Positions 22,762-31,940 of a DNA stretch of 32,246 nt are shown here, one piece after another; the first letter of the stretch is position 1, and each line of letters begins with the position of its first letter. The DNA comes from Candidatus Azobacteroides sp. Its GTDB lineage: Bacteria; Bacteroidota; Bacteroidia; Bacteroidales; WRGA01. The stretch spans positions 1 to 32,246 of the forward strand of contig WRGA01000100.1 in assembly GCA_009787405.1 (NCBI GenBank). The letters run 5' to 3'. The notes beneath the pieces were generated by a model that searched no databases, had not been told where the DNA came from, and worked only from the letters and a program-made list of their open reading frames with translations. Made by a program: the position numbers and the translations under genes.

Positions 22762-24064
22762 TAAACTATTTCTCATCGGTATTTTTTCGGGGTTGTCGAT
22801 TTTTTCGATCTGCGCTCAACCGATCAAATGTTTGAGCGTAAACGAATTGTTTGACATCGGAATCGAAAACAGCCTGTACATACAGGCTTCCCGCATGAAT
22901 GTCGATATTGCGGCCGATAAAGAAGAGTCGTCCAAAATGGTGCAATTTCCCGATGTTTCGGTTTCCGCGGTCGGAGGATACCTCGGACAACCGACTATTT
23001 TCACCCGGGGGTTATCCGGCACTGTCCATCCCGATTTCCCGAAATGGTTGCAAGAGTACAGCGTGACTGTGACGCAACCTTTATACACGGGCGGAAAAAT
23101 CAAACACAATATCGAAAAATCGGCATTGGAAAAACAAATTGCCGGGTTGAATCTGGAAAAAGACAAAGCTGACGTAAAATTGTCGTTGATGTCCAAATAT
23201 TTGGATTTATTTCGTCTGTATAAACAAAAAGAAGTGTTGATGCATCATATCAACGATGCCGAACAACGATTGCACGACATCCGTAAGATGAAAGACGAAG
23301 GGATGTTGACTTTAAACGACGTGCTCAGAAGCGAAATCCAGCTTACCAATTATCAATTGGCGATTCGGGAAACCGACGACGATATTTCCATTGCTTCCCG
23401 ACAATTGGATGTTGCTTTGGGGTTGGACGAAGATTTATTGTTGATGCCTGACACTACGCTATTGGAAGAAGCGTATCCGATACTTTCGTATGAAGAATAT
23501 GTTGCACGGGCATACCGGTTGTATCCCGAATTAAGAATTGCGCAGTCGGAAATCGATTTGGCAAAAAAAAATGTTCAATTGTTGAAAGGCGATTACCTGC
23601 CTTCTGTTTTCCTTCAAGCGGGAAATACGCTGGAACGTCCTATTACCAATGTGGATCCCCCGTTGGATATGTTTTTGAATTCCTGGAATATTTCATTGGT
23701 ATTTTCGTATAAATTTTCTTCTTTTTACAAAAACAGACCTAATGTCAGTGCGGCCAAACGGGCGGTCTTAATGCATAAAACCATGGAAGAAAAGCAATTG
23801 CAGGATATCCGGGTGAATATGAAAGCGGCGTTTGTCAAACACCGGGAAGCATTGGATCGTATTGAATTGTTGACCGGGTCGGTCAGGCAGGCCAACGAAA
23901 ACTTTCGCATCGTTCAAAACCGGTATTTCAATCAATTGGCTGTATTGACCGATTTGCTGGATGCCGGCAACGTGAAATTGGATGCCGAATTGCAACTGAC
24001 GGCCGCAAAAGCCGGCGCCGTTTATACGTATTATCAATTGTTGAGATTGAGCGGAGGATTATAA
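22751..24064 (+). CDS. TolC-family outer-membrane efflux channel
   Basis: 437 residues with a signal peptide (MNYNKLFLIGIFSGLSIFSI, then CAQ). It shows the duplicated outer-membrane-efflux pattern: two long helical segments (about 75-215 and 290-430), each followed by barrel strands, for example DVSVSAVGGY in the first half and LPSVFLQAG in the second. GEYLP-type and TDLLDAGNVKLDAELQLTAA endings are typical of TolC relatives. It forms the trimeric exit duct for the HlyD/MFS pump encoded next (11 bases to the following ATG). The cysteine at the signal end (SIFSICAQ) could be read as a lipobox, but the sequence favours ordinary cleavage at CAQ. Confidence 0.9.
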   Translation: MNYNKLFLIGIFSGLSIFSICAQPIKCLSVNELFDIGIENSLYIQASRMNVDIAADKEESSKMVQFPDVSVSAVGGYLGQPTIFTRGLSGTVHPDFPKWLQEYSVTVTQPLYTGGKIKHNIEKSALEKQIAGLNLEKDKADVKLSLMSKYLDLFRLYKQKEVLMHHINDAEQRLHDIRKMKDEGMLTLNDVLRSEIQLTNYQLAIRETDDDISIASRQLDVALGLDEDLLLMPDTTLLEEAYPILSYEEYVARAYRLYPELRIAQSEIDLAKKNVQLLKGDYLPSVFLQAGNTLERPITNVDPPLDMFLNSWNISLVFSYKFSSFYKNRPNVSAAKRAVLMHKTMEEKQLQDIRVNMKAAFVKHREALDRIELLTGSVRQANENFRIVQNRYFNQLAVLTDLLDAGNVKLDAELQLTAAKAGAVYTYYQLLRLSGGL

Positions 24065-24075
24065 ATTTATTTTGT

Positions 24076-25179
24076 ATGAGTGCAACAATACCCGATAAAC
24101 CGGTACATTACAACGAAAAAGAGGAAAAAAGAAAAAGTCTTAAAAGAAGGAAGAAAAGGAATATCGTCATCAACACGATCTGTATTTTACTGATTATCGG
24201 TGGATTTGTATGGATGTCCCGCTTCTTTTGGCGTTATTCCCGATATGAAATCACCAATGATGCGTTAATCGACGAATATATTGTTCCTGTTAATGTACGG
24301 ATTTCGGGATATATTAAATCCGTTCGGTTTACCGAACATCAAAAAGTGAAAGCTGGCGATACATTGGTCATTCTTGACAATCGTGAGTTTCAGATCAAAG
24401 TTATGGATGCCGAAGCGGCTTTGGCTGAAGCCAACGCAGCGGCGGCGGCGGTATCTTCCGGCATCAATACTTCGGTCAGCAACATCGCTGTTTCCGATGC
24501 CAATATTGTCGAAGCGCAAACTCGTTTGTGGAAGGCGGAACAGGATTACAACCGGTATAAAAACTTGTTGGACGAAGAATCGGTTTCCCGACAGCAATAT
24601 GAACAGGCGAAAACGGAATATGAAGCATTGAAGGCCCGTTACAATGCGTTGTTGAAACAAGGGGAATCAGTTAAATCGGCTTCTTCGGAAGTCAGCAAAA
24701 AAGCCGGAAGCGCCGAGGCCAATATTTTACGGAGAAAAGCCGACCTGGAAATGGCAAGATTGAATTTGTCGTATACGGTGATTACTGCTCCGTATGACGG
24801 GTACATGGGCCGGCGAAGCATTGAAGAAGGGCAATTCGTCGCAGCCGGACAAACATTGACCAACATTGTCAATGATGTCCGGAAGTGGGTAACCGCCAAT
24901 TATAAGGAAACTCAAATCGCCAATATTTATATCGGTCAGGAGGTCAACATCAAGGTAGATGCGATCGACGACAAATTATTCAAAGGAACGGTTACGGCCA
25001 TATCCGAAGCGACCGGTTCCAAATATTCGTTGGTACCCACCGATAATTCCGCCGGAAATTTCGTGAAAATACAACAACGCATTCCCGTTCGCATTGATTT
25101 TACGGATTTATCTCCCGAAGATGCGCAACGCCTTCGTGCCGGCATGATGGCAGTGACAGAAGCGAAAATTAAAAAATAA
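24076..25179 (+). CDS. HlyD/EmrA-type periplasmic adaptor (membrane fusion protein)
   Basis: 367 residues: a Lys/Arg-rich cytosolic N-terminus (residues 14-29), one membrane helix (about 30-48, ICILLIIGGFVWM), then the adaptor layout. The first lipoyl half is VPVNVRISGYIKSVRFTEHQ with KVKAGDTLVILD. An alpha-hairpin coiled coil spans about 100-225, rich in Ala/Glu, and the second lipoyl half is SYTVITAPYDGYMGRRSIEEG. A beta-barrel domain with VNIKVDAIDDKLFKGTV completes it. It links the inner-membrane transporter to the TolC-like channel. The architecture is EmrA-like, which matches the DHA2-type transporter that follows. Confidence 0.9.
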   Translation: MSATIPDKPVHYNEKEEKRKSLKRRKKRNIVINTICILLIIGGFVWMSRFFWRYSRYEITNDALIDEYIVPVNVRISGYIKSVRFTEHQKVKAGDTLVILDNREFQIKVMDAEAALAEANAAAAAVSSGINTSVSNIAVSDANIVEAQTRLWKAEQDYNRYKNLLDEESVSRQQYEQAKTEYEALKARYNALLKQGESVKSASSEVSKKAGSAEANILRRKADLEMARLNLSYTVITAPYDGYMGRRSIEEGQFVAAGQTLTNIVNDVRKWVTANYKETQIANIYIGQEVNIKVDAIDDKLFKGTVTAISEATGSKYSLVPTDNSAGNFVKIQQRIPVRIDFTDLSPEDAQRLRAGMMAVTEAKIKK

Positions 25180-25248
25180 GTTATGAGCTGCAAATTATCG
25201 GATAGTGTGAGTACACGACAGCATTTAACTTGTAACCCGTAACGAAAA

Positions 25249-26844
25249 ATGGCAAGTCAGAAAAAAGTTCCCTTTCGGAAATGGGTTCCGGTTTGGCTTC
25301 AAGTCGTAGCGGCGTTGGCCATTCTCATCCCCACGATGCTCATCAACGGAGCTTATACGGGAAGCAGTGTCGATATATCGAGTTTTCTGGGGGTATTGAC
25401 CGAAGACATCAACATGGCGTACTACGCCGCTTCGGCCGGTATGGCTGCCGCTTATCCGTTGATTGTAAAAATACGTCCGATTGCCACCACCAAAACCATT
25501 TTGCTTTGCGATTTAATTCTTCAGGTTTTTCTCAGCCTCTTGTGTGCGACAACGAGTCATATCGAAGTGATTACCGGTTGCAGTTTTTTCATCGGATTTT
25601 TGAAGGCTTTCACCATGTTGGAAATCATGACGATTTTAATGCCTATTTTCAGCCCGAATAATCAGCGAAGCAAATTTTATGCTTTTTTCTATCCCATCAG
25701 TTTGGGAACGGGACAAATTTCGCTGGCATTGACTTCGAATCTGGCTTATCTTTACCAATGGCAGTACATGTATTATTTGATGGTCGGGATGCTGTTGTCT
25801 GCTATTTTATTCGTCCTGATCTGTTTCCGGTACGGACGTCGTCCGATCCGTATTCCCGTAAAAGAAATCGATTGGGGAAGCGTTTCGCTGATCACGATAT
25901 TTTTCTTGTCGACGATTTATGTGTTCACCTATGGAAAAACCAATGATTGGTTTGCCTCTCCACCCATTATTGTGGGATGCATACTGATTTTTTTGTCGGT
26001 GATCTTGTTTGTCAAACGACAGTTGACTTCCGAATCGCCCTATGTGAATTTGAGTGTTCTGACCAACAAAAATTCTTTGACGGGGTATTTCTTCATGTTT
26101 ATCACGATGTTTTTTTCCGCTTCGAGCAGTTTGATTTCTTCTTATGAAAACACCGTTTTACGGTTAGACAGTGTTTATACCAATCGTATCTATATTTGGA
26201 TGTTGCCCGGGTTTATCATCGGGGCGGTCATCAGTTGGTATTGGTTTGAAAAGCGGCTGAGAATGAGATGGATCGTATCGTTGGGATTTTTATGTTATAC
26301 TTTGTCCTTGTCACTCCTGTATTTTCAGATTCATCCTTACGGACTGTACGAAGATCTTTACATGCCCATAGTTTTGCGGGGAATCGCCATGATGGTTTTG
26401 TTTATTGCCTTCGGGGTATATATGATTGAAGGACTTCCCCGTTCCAAATATATTTATAATGCTTTTTTTATGATTTCGACACGGTCGGTATTGGCTCCGA
26501 CAATATGTGCATCGATTTTCTCCAATTGGCTGTATTTTTTGCAGCAAAAGAATTTGATGGTATTGTCGGAAGGATTGGATATGCAAAATCCGACGGCATA
26601 TACTCGTTATATGTCTTCATTGCGAAGCGCGATCAGTCAGGGGATGAGTATGTACGATGCTCAACAAACGGCTACGACAAACATTTACAATGCCGTACAA
26701 TTACAATCGTTCACCCTCTCCATCAAAACCATCCTGGGATATTGCCTGATCGCCTGCATCGTTCTGACCATTGTCACCGCATTTGTTCCTTTCTACAAAG
26801 TGGGAGGGGTGAAGGAAGCCGTAACCGGCACCGACATGGTATAA
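25249..26844 (+). CDS. MFS transporter of the EmrB/DHA2 type
   Basis: 531 residues with about 14 hydrophobic segments, the DHA2 (14-helix) topology, encoded 69 bases after the adaptor. The N-terminus is short and basic (MASQKKVPFRKW). The usual MFS motif A (G-x-L-A-D-R-x-G-R-R) is not visible in the loop after helix 2, where AAYPLIVKIRPIATTKTILL stands instead. FFYPISLGTGQISLALTS falls where motif C is expected but is not a clean match. A hydrophilic stretch near the C-terminus (about 445-490, rich in Met, Gln and Tyr) lies before the last helix. With the TolC and HlyD genes it makes a tripartite pump that should export toxic compounds in one step. Substrate is unknown. Confidence 0.85.
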   Translation: MASQKKVPFRKWVPVWLQVVAALAILIPTMLINGAYTGSSVDISSFLGVLTEDINMAYYAASAGMAAAYPLIVKIRPIATTKTILLCDLILQVFLSLLCATTSHIEVITGCSFFIGFLKAFTMLEIMTILMPIFSPNNQRSKFYAFFYPISLGTGQISLALTSNLAYLYQWQYMYYLMVGMLLSAILFVLICFRYGRRPIRIPVKEIDWGSVSLITIFFLSTIYVFTYGKTNDWFASPPIIVGCILIFLSVILFVKRQLTSESPYVNLSVLTNKNSLTGYFFMFITMFFSASSSLISSYENTVLRLDSVYTNRIYIWMLPGFIIGAVISWYWFEKRLRMRWIVSLGFLCYTLSLSLLYFQIHPYGLYEDLYMPIVLRGIAMMVLFIAFGVYMIEGLPRSKYIYNAFFMISTRSVLAPTICASIFSNWLYFLQQKNLMVLSEGLDMQNPTAYTRYMSSLRSAISQGMSMYDAQQTATTNIYNAVQLQSFTLSIKTILGYCLIACIVLTIVTAFVPFYKVGGVKEAVTGTDMV

Positions 26845-26958
26845 CAGTGGAAGGCGGACACTGATTCACAATGGTGTAAATCTTTAAAATGGTTATATAT
26901 TACACATGAAATTAGAAACCCAAAAGATTCAATCACAATTGTTATCGGTGATTACATC

Positions 26959-26997
26959 AAAAAAACCGCTTGTAAGATGTTCATTTACAAGCGGTTT
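26959..26997 (-). terminator. Intrinsic terminator of the tRNA-Lys gene
   Basis: A perfect 13-base stem (26963-26975 with 26985-26997), 9-base loop; read on the minus strand it is followed by a T run (seven A at 26959-26965 on the plus strand). It lies 14 bases beyond the tRNA 3' end. Confidence 0.85.
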
Positions 26998-27010
26998 CTA
27001 TTATCCATTG

Positions 27011-27083
27011 TGTCCCCGCAGGGACTCGAACCCTGGACCCAATGATTAAGAGTCATTTGCTCTACCAACTGAGCTACGAAGAC
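27011..27083 (-). tRNA. tRNA-Lys (anticodon CTT)
   Basis: A 73-base tRNA read on the minus strand. The D-arm region (TAGCTCAGTTGGTAGAGC) and T-arm (GGGTTCGAGTCCC) match consensus. The anticodon arm is AATGA-CTCTTAA-TCATT, so positions 34-36 are CTT, reading the Lys codon AAG. The acceptor stem GTCTTCG pairs with CGGGGAC using two G-U pairs; the discriminator base is A. The terminal CCA is not encoded, so it must be added by nucleotidyltransferase. It has its own promoter and terminator. Confidence 0.95.
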
Positions 27084-27105
27084 TTTCCTTATTATTTTGG
27101 AGTTG

Positions 27106-27136
27106 CAAAAGTAGGATTTTTTATTCTTCTTGCAAA
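27106..27136 (-). promoter_or_regulatory. Promoter of tRNA-Lys (-7 and -33 elements)
   Basis: Minus strand TACTTTTG at 27113-27106 and TTTG at 27136-27133, separated by 19 bases, match both elements of the Bacteroidota housekeeping promoter. The predicted start near 27099 is 16 bases before the tRNA 5' end. Confidence 0.7.
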
Positions 27137-27160
27137 AGATAAAGGCTGTTTTTTTGATAA

Positions 27161-27211
27161 AATGTCCATGATGTAAAGGCATTACCAAACAAGATGGATC
27201 TCATGGACATT
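27161..27211. repeat. Inverted repeat in the tRNA-carA intergenic region
   Basis: aatgtccatga (27161-27171) is perfectly complementary to tcatggacatt (27201-27211), with a 29-base spacer. It lies about 85 bases upstream of the carA -7 element. No T run follows, so a protein-binding site or RNA hairpin is more likely than a terminator; function unknown. The remainder of 27184-27438 contains the carA promoter and no gene. Confidence 0.6.
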
Positions 27212-27293
27212 CCATGTGATCATAGTTAAAAAAATAAAAAATGAACACAGGAAATAAATCGCAAAAAAGAAGCGGAATGCGACAAATTGTTTG

Positions 27294-27301
27294 TATTTTT
27301 G
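27294..27301 (+). promoter_or_regulatory. Candidate -7 promoter element of carA
   Basis: TATTTTTG matches TAnnTTTG. Transcription would start near 27308, giving a leader of about 130 bases to the carA ATG at 27439. Confidence 0.5.
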
Positions 27302-27438
27302 CAAAGGTTTAGTCTAAATGTTTGAAAAATTCTGATTATTATTTCAAAATGACAAAACAAATACCATTTGAACTGAATATTGCGATCATATGTTTTTACG
27401 AAACGTACTGCATCTCATTAAAAAGATAAAACTTACTT

Positions 27439-28515
27439 ATGCATTTGGAGAAAAAAGCACAACTGATACTTGATGACGGATCGATTTTTGAAGGTATTTC
27501 TTTCGGATATGAACATCCGGCGGCCGGTGAAATTGTTTTCAATACAGCCATGGTCGGTTATCCCGAAAGTTTGACCGATCCTTCTTACAAAGGTCAGATC
27601 TTGGTGGTAACGTATCCTTTGGTCGGAAATTATGGCGTTCCGGCAAATAAAATCATTCACGGGCTTTCCGAATTTTACGAATCGGAACACATTCAAACCA
27701 CGGCGTTGATCATTTCCGATTATTCTAAGCAATACAGCCATTGGAACGCGGATAAAAGCTTGAGCGACTGGTTGAAGGAAGAAAAGGTTCCCGGATTGTT
27801 CGGAATTGATACGAGGGCGTTGACCAAACTGATCCGGGAAAAAGGTTCGATGAAAGCGAAAATTGTTTTCGATTCGGAACATGACATCGACTTCATCGAT
27901 CCCGGAAAAGAAAATCAGGTGGATAAAGTCAGTTGCAAAGAAGTGATCACCTACGCCTACGGAAACGGCCGTAAAAAAGTGGTGCTGGTCGATTGCGGCG
28001 TGAAGCACAACATCATCCGTTGTTTGTTGCGGCGGGATGTGATGATTTACCGGGTTCCCTGGAATTATGATTTTTTAACCATCGATTATGACGGACTTTT
28101 TATCTCCAACGGCCCGGGCGATCCGAATTTTTGTGAAATCACTGTTCAAAACATTCGCAAAGCCATGGAAACGGGTAAGCCGATATGCGGTATTTGCATG
28201 GGAAACCAACTGTTGGCAAAGGCTGCCGGCGCTCAAACGTACAAACTTAAATACGGACACCGCAGTCATAATCAACCGGTGCGGATGAACGGCTCGAACA
28301 AATGTTTCATCACGGCTCAAAATCATGGTTATGCCGTTGACGAAAGCGGATTGGACAACGATTGGGAACCGTTTTTCACCAATATGAATGACCACACCAA
28401 TGAAGGAATCCGGCACAAAAGCAAACCGTTTTTCTCGGCTCAATTTCATCCCGAAGCATCAAGCGGCCCGACCGACACCGATTTCCTTTTCGATTTGTTC
28501 ATTTCAGAGTTATAA
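27439..28515 (+). CDS. carA: Carbamoyl-phosphate synthase small subunit (glutamine amidotransferase)
   Basis: 358 residues. The N-terminal CPSase small-chain domain (LILDDGSIFEGISFG, EIVFNTAMVGYPESLTDPSY) is followed by a class I glutaminase with the catalytic triad visible: Cys253 in CGICMGNQLL, His337 and Glu339 in QFHPEA. It hydrolyses glutamine and passes ammonia to CarB for carbamoyl phosphate used in pyrimidine and arginine synthesis. Start ATG 27439 matches the family N-terminus. carB follows, but only after a 176-base gap filled by a dispersed repeat, which is unusual for this gene pair. Confidence 0.96.
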   Translation: MHLEKKAQLILDDGSIFEGISFGYEHPAAGEIVFNTAMVGYPESLTDPSYKGQILVVTYPLVGNYGVPANKIIHGLSEFYESEHIQTTALIISDYSKQYSHWNADKSLSDWLKEEKVPGLFGIDTRALTKLIREKGSMKAKIVFDSEHDIDFIDPGKENQVDKVSCKEVITYAYGNGRKKVVLVDCGVKHNIIRCLLRRDVMIYRVPWNYDFLTIDYDGLFISNGPGDPNFCEITVQNIRKAMETGKPICGICMGNQLLAKAAGAQTYKLKYGHRSHNQPVRMNGSNKCFITAQNHGYAVDESGLDNDWEPFFTNMNDHTNEGIRHKSKPFFSAQFHPEASSGPTDTDFLFDLFISEL

Positions 28516-28552
28516 ATTGTAATCTCAATATCTTTTATAACTATTTAAAAAT

Positions 28553-28692
28553 AAGTACATGGCAGAATTTAATATATCCTATTTTAAACGTGAAGAAGCT
28601 AAGACACAAAGTCACAAAGAATTTAAACTACATGTCTTTGCGCCTTTATGCCTTAGCGTTTAAAATATAAACCGTTTTTTACGACATACTTA
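28553..28692 (+). repeat. Dispersed palindromic repeat, copy B, between carA and carB, with mini-ORF
   Basis: The plus-strand counterpart of the 2411-2544 element. It ends with the first base of the carB start codon. It carries a 34-codon ORF (28559-28663; MAEFNISYFKREEAKTQSHK and onward) in the same frame as the mini-ORF of copy A. The arms aagctaagacacaaag and ctttgcgcctttatgccttag fold back imperfectly. No TAnnTTTG word is seen inside, so it does not obviously bring a promoter. Confidence 0.75.
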
Positions 28693-31600
28693 TGGCTAAA
28701 AATTTCGACATAAAAAAAGTACTGATCTTAGGTTCCGGCGCTTTGAAAATAGGGGAAGCTGGCGAATTTGATTATTCGGGTTCTCAAGCGCTCAAAGCCT
28801 TGAAAGAAGAAGGAATTTATACTATTTTGATCAATCCCAATATTGCCACCATCCAAACCTCGGAAGGTATTGCCGATAAAATTTATTTTTTGCCGATCAC
28901 GCCGTTTTTCGTGGAAAAAGTGATCCAAAAGGAGAAACCCGACGGCATTTATCTGTCTTTCGGCGGTCAGACCGCGTTGAATTGTGGTGTTGCGTTGTAC
29001 AAAAACAATATTTTGGAGAAATACAACGTGAAGGTGCTCGGAACGCCTGTTCAGTCGATTATCGACACCGAAGACCGGGAATTGTTCGTTAAAAAACTCG
29101 ACGAGATTCATGTCAAAACCATCAAAAGCGAAGCTGTCAACCATATTGATGATGCGCTGAAAGCCGCCGAAAGGGTAGGGTATCCCGTCATTATCCGGGC
29201 GGCATACGCATTGGGCGGCATGGGAAGCGGTTTTTGCAACAAAGAATCTGAATTGAATAAATTGGCGGAAACAGCGTTCTCTTATTCTCCGCAAATTCTG
29301 GTTGAAAAATCGTTGAAAGGCTGGAAAGAAGTTGAATATGAAGTTGTAAGAGATCAATACGACAATTGCATCACGGTGTGTAATATGGAAAACCTCGATC
29401 CGCTCGGTATTCATACGGGCGAAAGTATCGTAGTTGCACCGTCTCAAACGCTGACCAACAACGAATATCATAAACTTCGCGAACTGGCGGTACGGATTGT
29501 CCGCCACATCGGCATCGTGGGCGAATGTAACGTGCAGTATGCTTTTGATCCCGATTCGGAAGATTACCGGGTAATCGAGGTTAATGCCCGCTTAAGCCGT
29601 TCGTCTGCGTTAGCATCAAAAGCTACCGGATACCCGTTGGCTTTTGTCGCCGCAAAGTTGGGATTAGGATACGGATTATTCGATTTGAAAAATTCGGTCA
29701 CCAAATCGACCACTGCTTTTTTTGAACCGGCATTGGATTATGTGGTGTGTAAAATTCCGCGTTGGGATTTGGCTAAGTTTCACGGCGTTTCAAGGGAAAT
29801 CGGCACCGGCATGAAAAGTGTGGGTGAAGTGATGGCCATCGGACGTACATTCGAAGAAGCCGTACAAAAAGGATTGCGTATGATTTCGCAGGGAATGCAC
29901 GGATTTGTGGCCAACAAAGATATGGAGCCGGAAGACATCGACAAAGCGTTGTCCGAACCTACCGACAAACGGATTTTTGTCGTTGCAGAAGCATTTGAAA
30001 AAGGGTACGGCATCGAAAAGATTCACGAATTGACCCGCATCGATCGTTGGTTCCTGCAAAAGCTGGAAAATATATTTCGTTGTTCCAAAGAAATCGAACA
30101 ATATCATGCGTTGGAAGAACTTCCGGTCGATCTTCTCCGCAACGCCAAACAAAAAGGATTTTCCGATTTCCAAATTGCCCGTTTGTTGATCAAAAACGGC
30201 GATGTCGACGAATATATGCTGAAAGTACGGGAATTTCGGAAGCAACGACACATCGTTCCCGTCGTCAAGCAAATCGATACCTTGGCGGCGGAATATCCCG
30301 CACAAACCAATTATTTGTATCTGACCTACAACGGAACGGAAAACGATGTAAATTATTCAGGCGACCGGCGTTCGATCATCGTACTCGGTTCGGGGGCATA
30401 CCGCATCGGCAGCAGCGTGGAATTTGACTGGTGCAGTGTCAATGCATTGCAAACCATTCGCAAAGAAGGATGGCGGAGCGTCATGATCAATTACAATCCC
30501 GAAACAGTCAGTACCGATTACGATACCTGCGATCGTCTTTATTTTGATGAATTGACGTTTGAACGGGTATTGGACATTATCGAACTGGAAAATCCGCACG
30601 GGGTTATTTTATCCGTGGGCGGACAAATTCCGAATAATCTGGCCGTTCGTCTCGACGCGGCAAGTGTGAACATCTTGGGAACGTCGGCCGAAAGTATCGA
30701 TCATGCCGAAGACCGTCATAAATTTTCGTCCATGCTCGATCGATTAGGCATTGACCAACCCCGGTGGAAAGAACTTAATTCATCGGAAGATATTCATGCC
30801 TTTGTGGATGAAGTCGGATTTCCCGTGCTGGTACGGCCTTCGTATGTGCTTTCGGGCGCCGCCATGAATGTTTGTTCCAATAAAACGGAATTGGACCAGT
30901 TTTTGAAATTGGCGGCTGATGTTTCGCAAAAACATCCGGTCGTGGTCAGCGAATTTATCGAATACGCCAAAGAAATCGAAATCGATGCCGTTGCCGACAA
31001 AGGAGAGATCGTAACGTATGCCATTTCCGAACACATCGAGTATGCGGGCGTGCATTCGGGTGATGCGACCATTCAGTTTCCGCCGCAAAAATTATATGTC
31101 GAAACCGTTCGCCGCATCAAAAAAATCGCACGGGAAATTGCCCGTGAACTGCAAATATCGGGGCCGTTCAATATTCAATTTTTGGCTAAAGACAACGAAA
31201 TCAAAGTGATTGAATGTAACCTTCGGGCATCCCGTAGTTTTCCGTTTGTGTCGAAAGTGTTGAAAATCAACTTTATTGAGCTGGCGACCAAAATCATGAC
31301 AGGGATTCCGGTCGAAAAACCGAACAAAAATGAGTTTGATTTGGATTATGTGGGGATCAAAGCGTCTCAGTTTTCCTTCTCCCGACTGCAAAAGGCCGAT
31401 CCTGTTTTGGGTGTGGACATGGCTTCCACCGGCGAAGTGGGTTGTATCGGCGACGATTTTTACGAAGCTGTGCTGAAATCGATGCTTTCGGTGGGATTGA
31501 AAGTGACCGGTAAAAATGTTTTGTTGTCGACCGGAACAACCAAATCGAAAGTCGATTTGCTGGAAAGCGCCCGTTTACTGTATCAAAACGGATATAAACT

Positions 31601-31913
31601 TTATGCGACGAAAGGTTCTCACAAATTTCTTTCCGAAAACGGTATTCCTTCCATCCGGGTTTATTTCGATGAAGAAAACGGCACTCCGAATATATTCGAA
31701 TTGATAAAGAACAAAGGAATCAATTTGGTGGTCAATATTCCCAAAAATCTTACGCCCGGTGAATTGACCCGCGGATATCAAATTCGCCGCAATGCGATAG
31801 ATTTCAACATTCCTTTGTTGACAAACGCCCGCCTGGCTTCGGCTTACATTCAGGCATTCTGCACCATCGGGGAAGAGGATATTCTGATTAAAAGCTGGGA
31901 TGAATACAAGTAA
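28692..31913 (+). CDS. carB: Carbamoyl-phosphate synthase large subunit
   Basis: 1073 residues, the standard length. Two homologous synthetase halves are seen: the first opens with KKVLILGSGALKIGEAGEFD and the second with IIVLGSGAYRIGSSVEFDW (about residue 564). The ATP-grasp segments of each half are present (YPVIIRAAYALGGMGSGF and FPVLVRPSYVLSGAAMNV), as is the C-terminal allosteric/MGS-like domain (LLSTGTTKSKVDLLESARLL). It uses two ATP, bicarbonate and ammonia from CarA to make carbamoyl phosphate. The ATG at 28692 is the first base after the dispersed repeat. No obvious terminator follows the stop at 31913. Confidence 0.97.
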   Translation: MAKNFDIKKVLILGSGALKIGEAGEFDYSGSQALKALKEEGIYTILINPNIATIQTSEGIADKIYFLPITPFFVEKVIQKEKPDGIYLSFGGQTALNCGVALYKNNILEKYNVKVLGTPVQSIIDTEDRELFVKKLDEIHVKTIKSEAVNHIDDALKAAERVGYPVIIRAAYALGGMGSGFCNKESELNKLAETAFSYSPQILVEKSLKGWKEVEYEVVRDQYDNCITVCNMENLDPLGIHTGESIVVAPSQTLTNNEYHKLRELAVRIVRHIGIVGECNVQYAFDPDSEDYRVIEVNARLSRSSALASKATGYPLAFVAAKLGLGYGLFDLKNSVTKSTTAFFEPALDYVVCKIPRWDLAKFHGVSREIGTGMKSVGEVMAIGRTFEEAVQKGLRMISQGMHGFVANKDMEPEDIDKALSEPTDKRIFVVAEAFEKGYGIEKIHELTRIDRWFLQKLENIFRCSKEIEQYHALEELPVDLLRNAKQKGFSDFQIARLLIKNGDVDEYMLKVREFRKQRHIVPVVKQIDTLAAEYPAQTNYLYLTYNGTENDVNYSGDRRSIIVLGSGAYRIGSSVEFDWCSVNALQTIRKEGWRSVMINYNPETVSTDYDTCDRLYFDELTFERVLDIIELENPHGVILSVGGQIPNNLAVRLDAASVNILGTSAESIDHAEDRHKFSSMLDRLGIDQPRWKELNSSEDIHAFVDEVGFPVLVRPSYVLSGAAMNVCSNKTELDQFLKLAADVSQKHPVVVSEFIEYAKEIEIDAVADKGEIVTYAISEHIEYAGVHSGDATIQFPPQKLYVETVRRIKKIAREIARELQISGPFNIQFLAKDNEIKVIECNLRASRSFPFVSKVLKINFIELATKIMTGIPVEKPNKNEFDLDYVGIKASQFSFSRLQKADPVLGVDMASTGEVGCIGDDFYEAVLKSMLSVGLKVTGKNVLLSTGTTKSKVDLLESARLLYQNGYKLYATKGSHKFLSENGIPSIRVYFDEENGTPNIFELIKNKGINLVVNIPKNLTPGELTRGYQIRRNAIDFNIPLLTNARLASAYIQAFCTIGEEDILIKSWDEYK

Positions 31914-31940
31914 TGGTTTCGTAATATTCTCGTAATGTTT

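Noticed and set aside
26865-26935. Terminator for the efflux operon (gtgtaa/ttacac and aatcac/gtgatt pairs)
   Set aside because: The stems are only six bases with large loops and no T run.
28728-29507. Long minus-strand frame of 259 codons inside carB
   Set aside because: It is the antisense shadow of a highly conserved gene; no protein features, and the coding-strand product is unambiguous.
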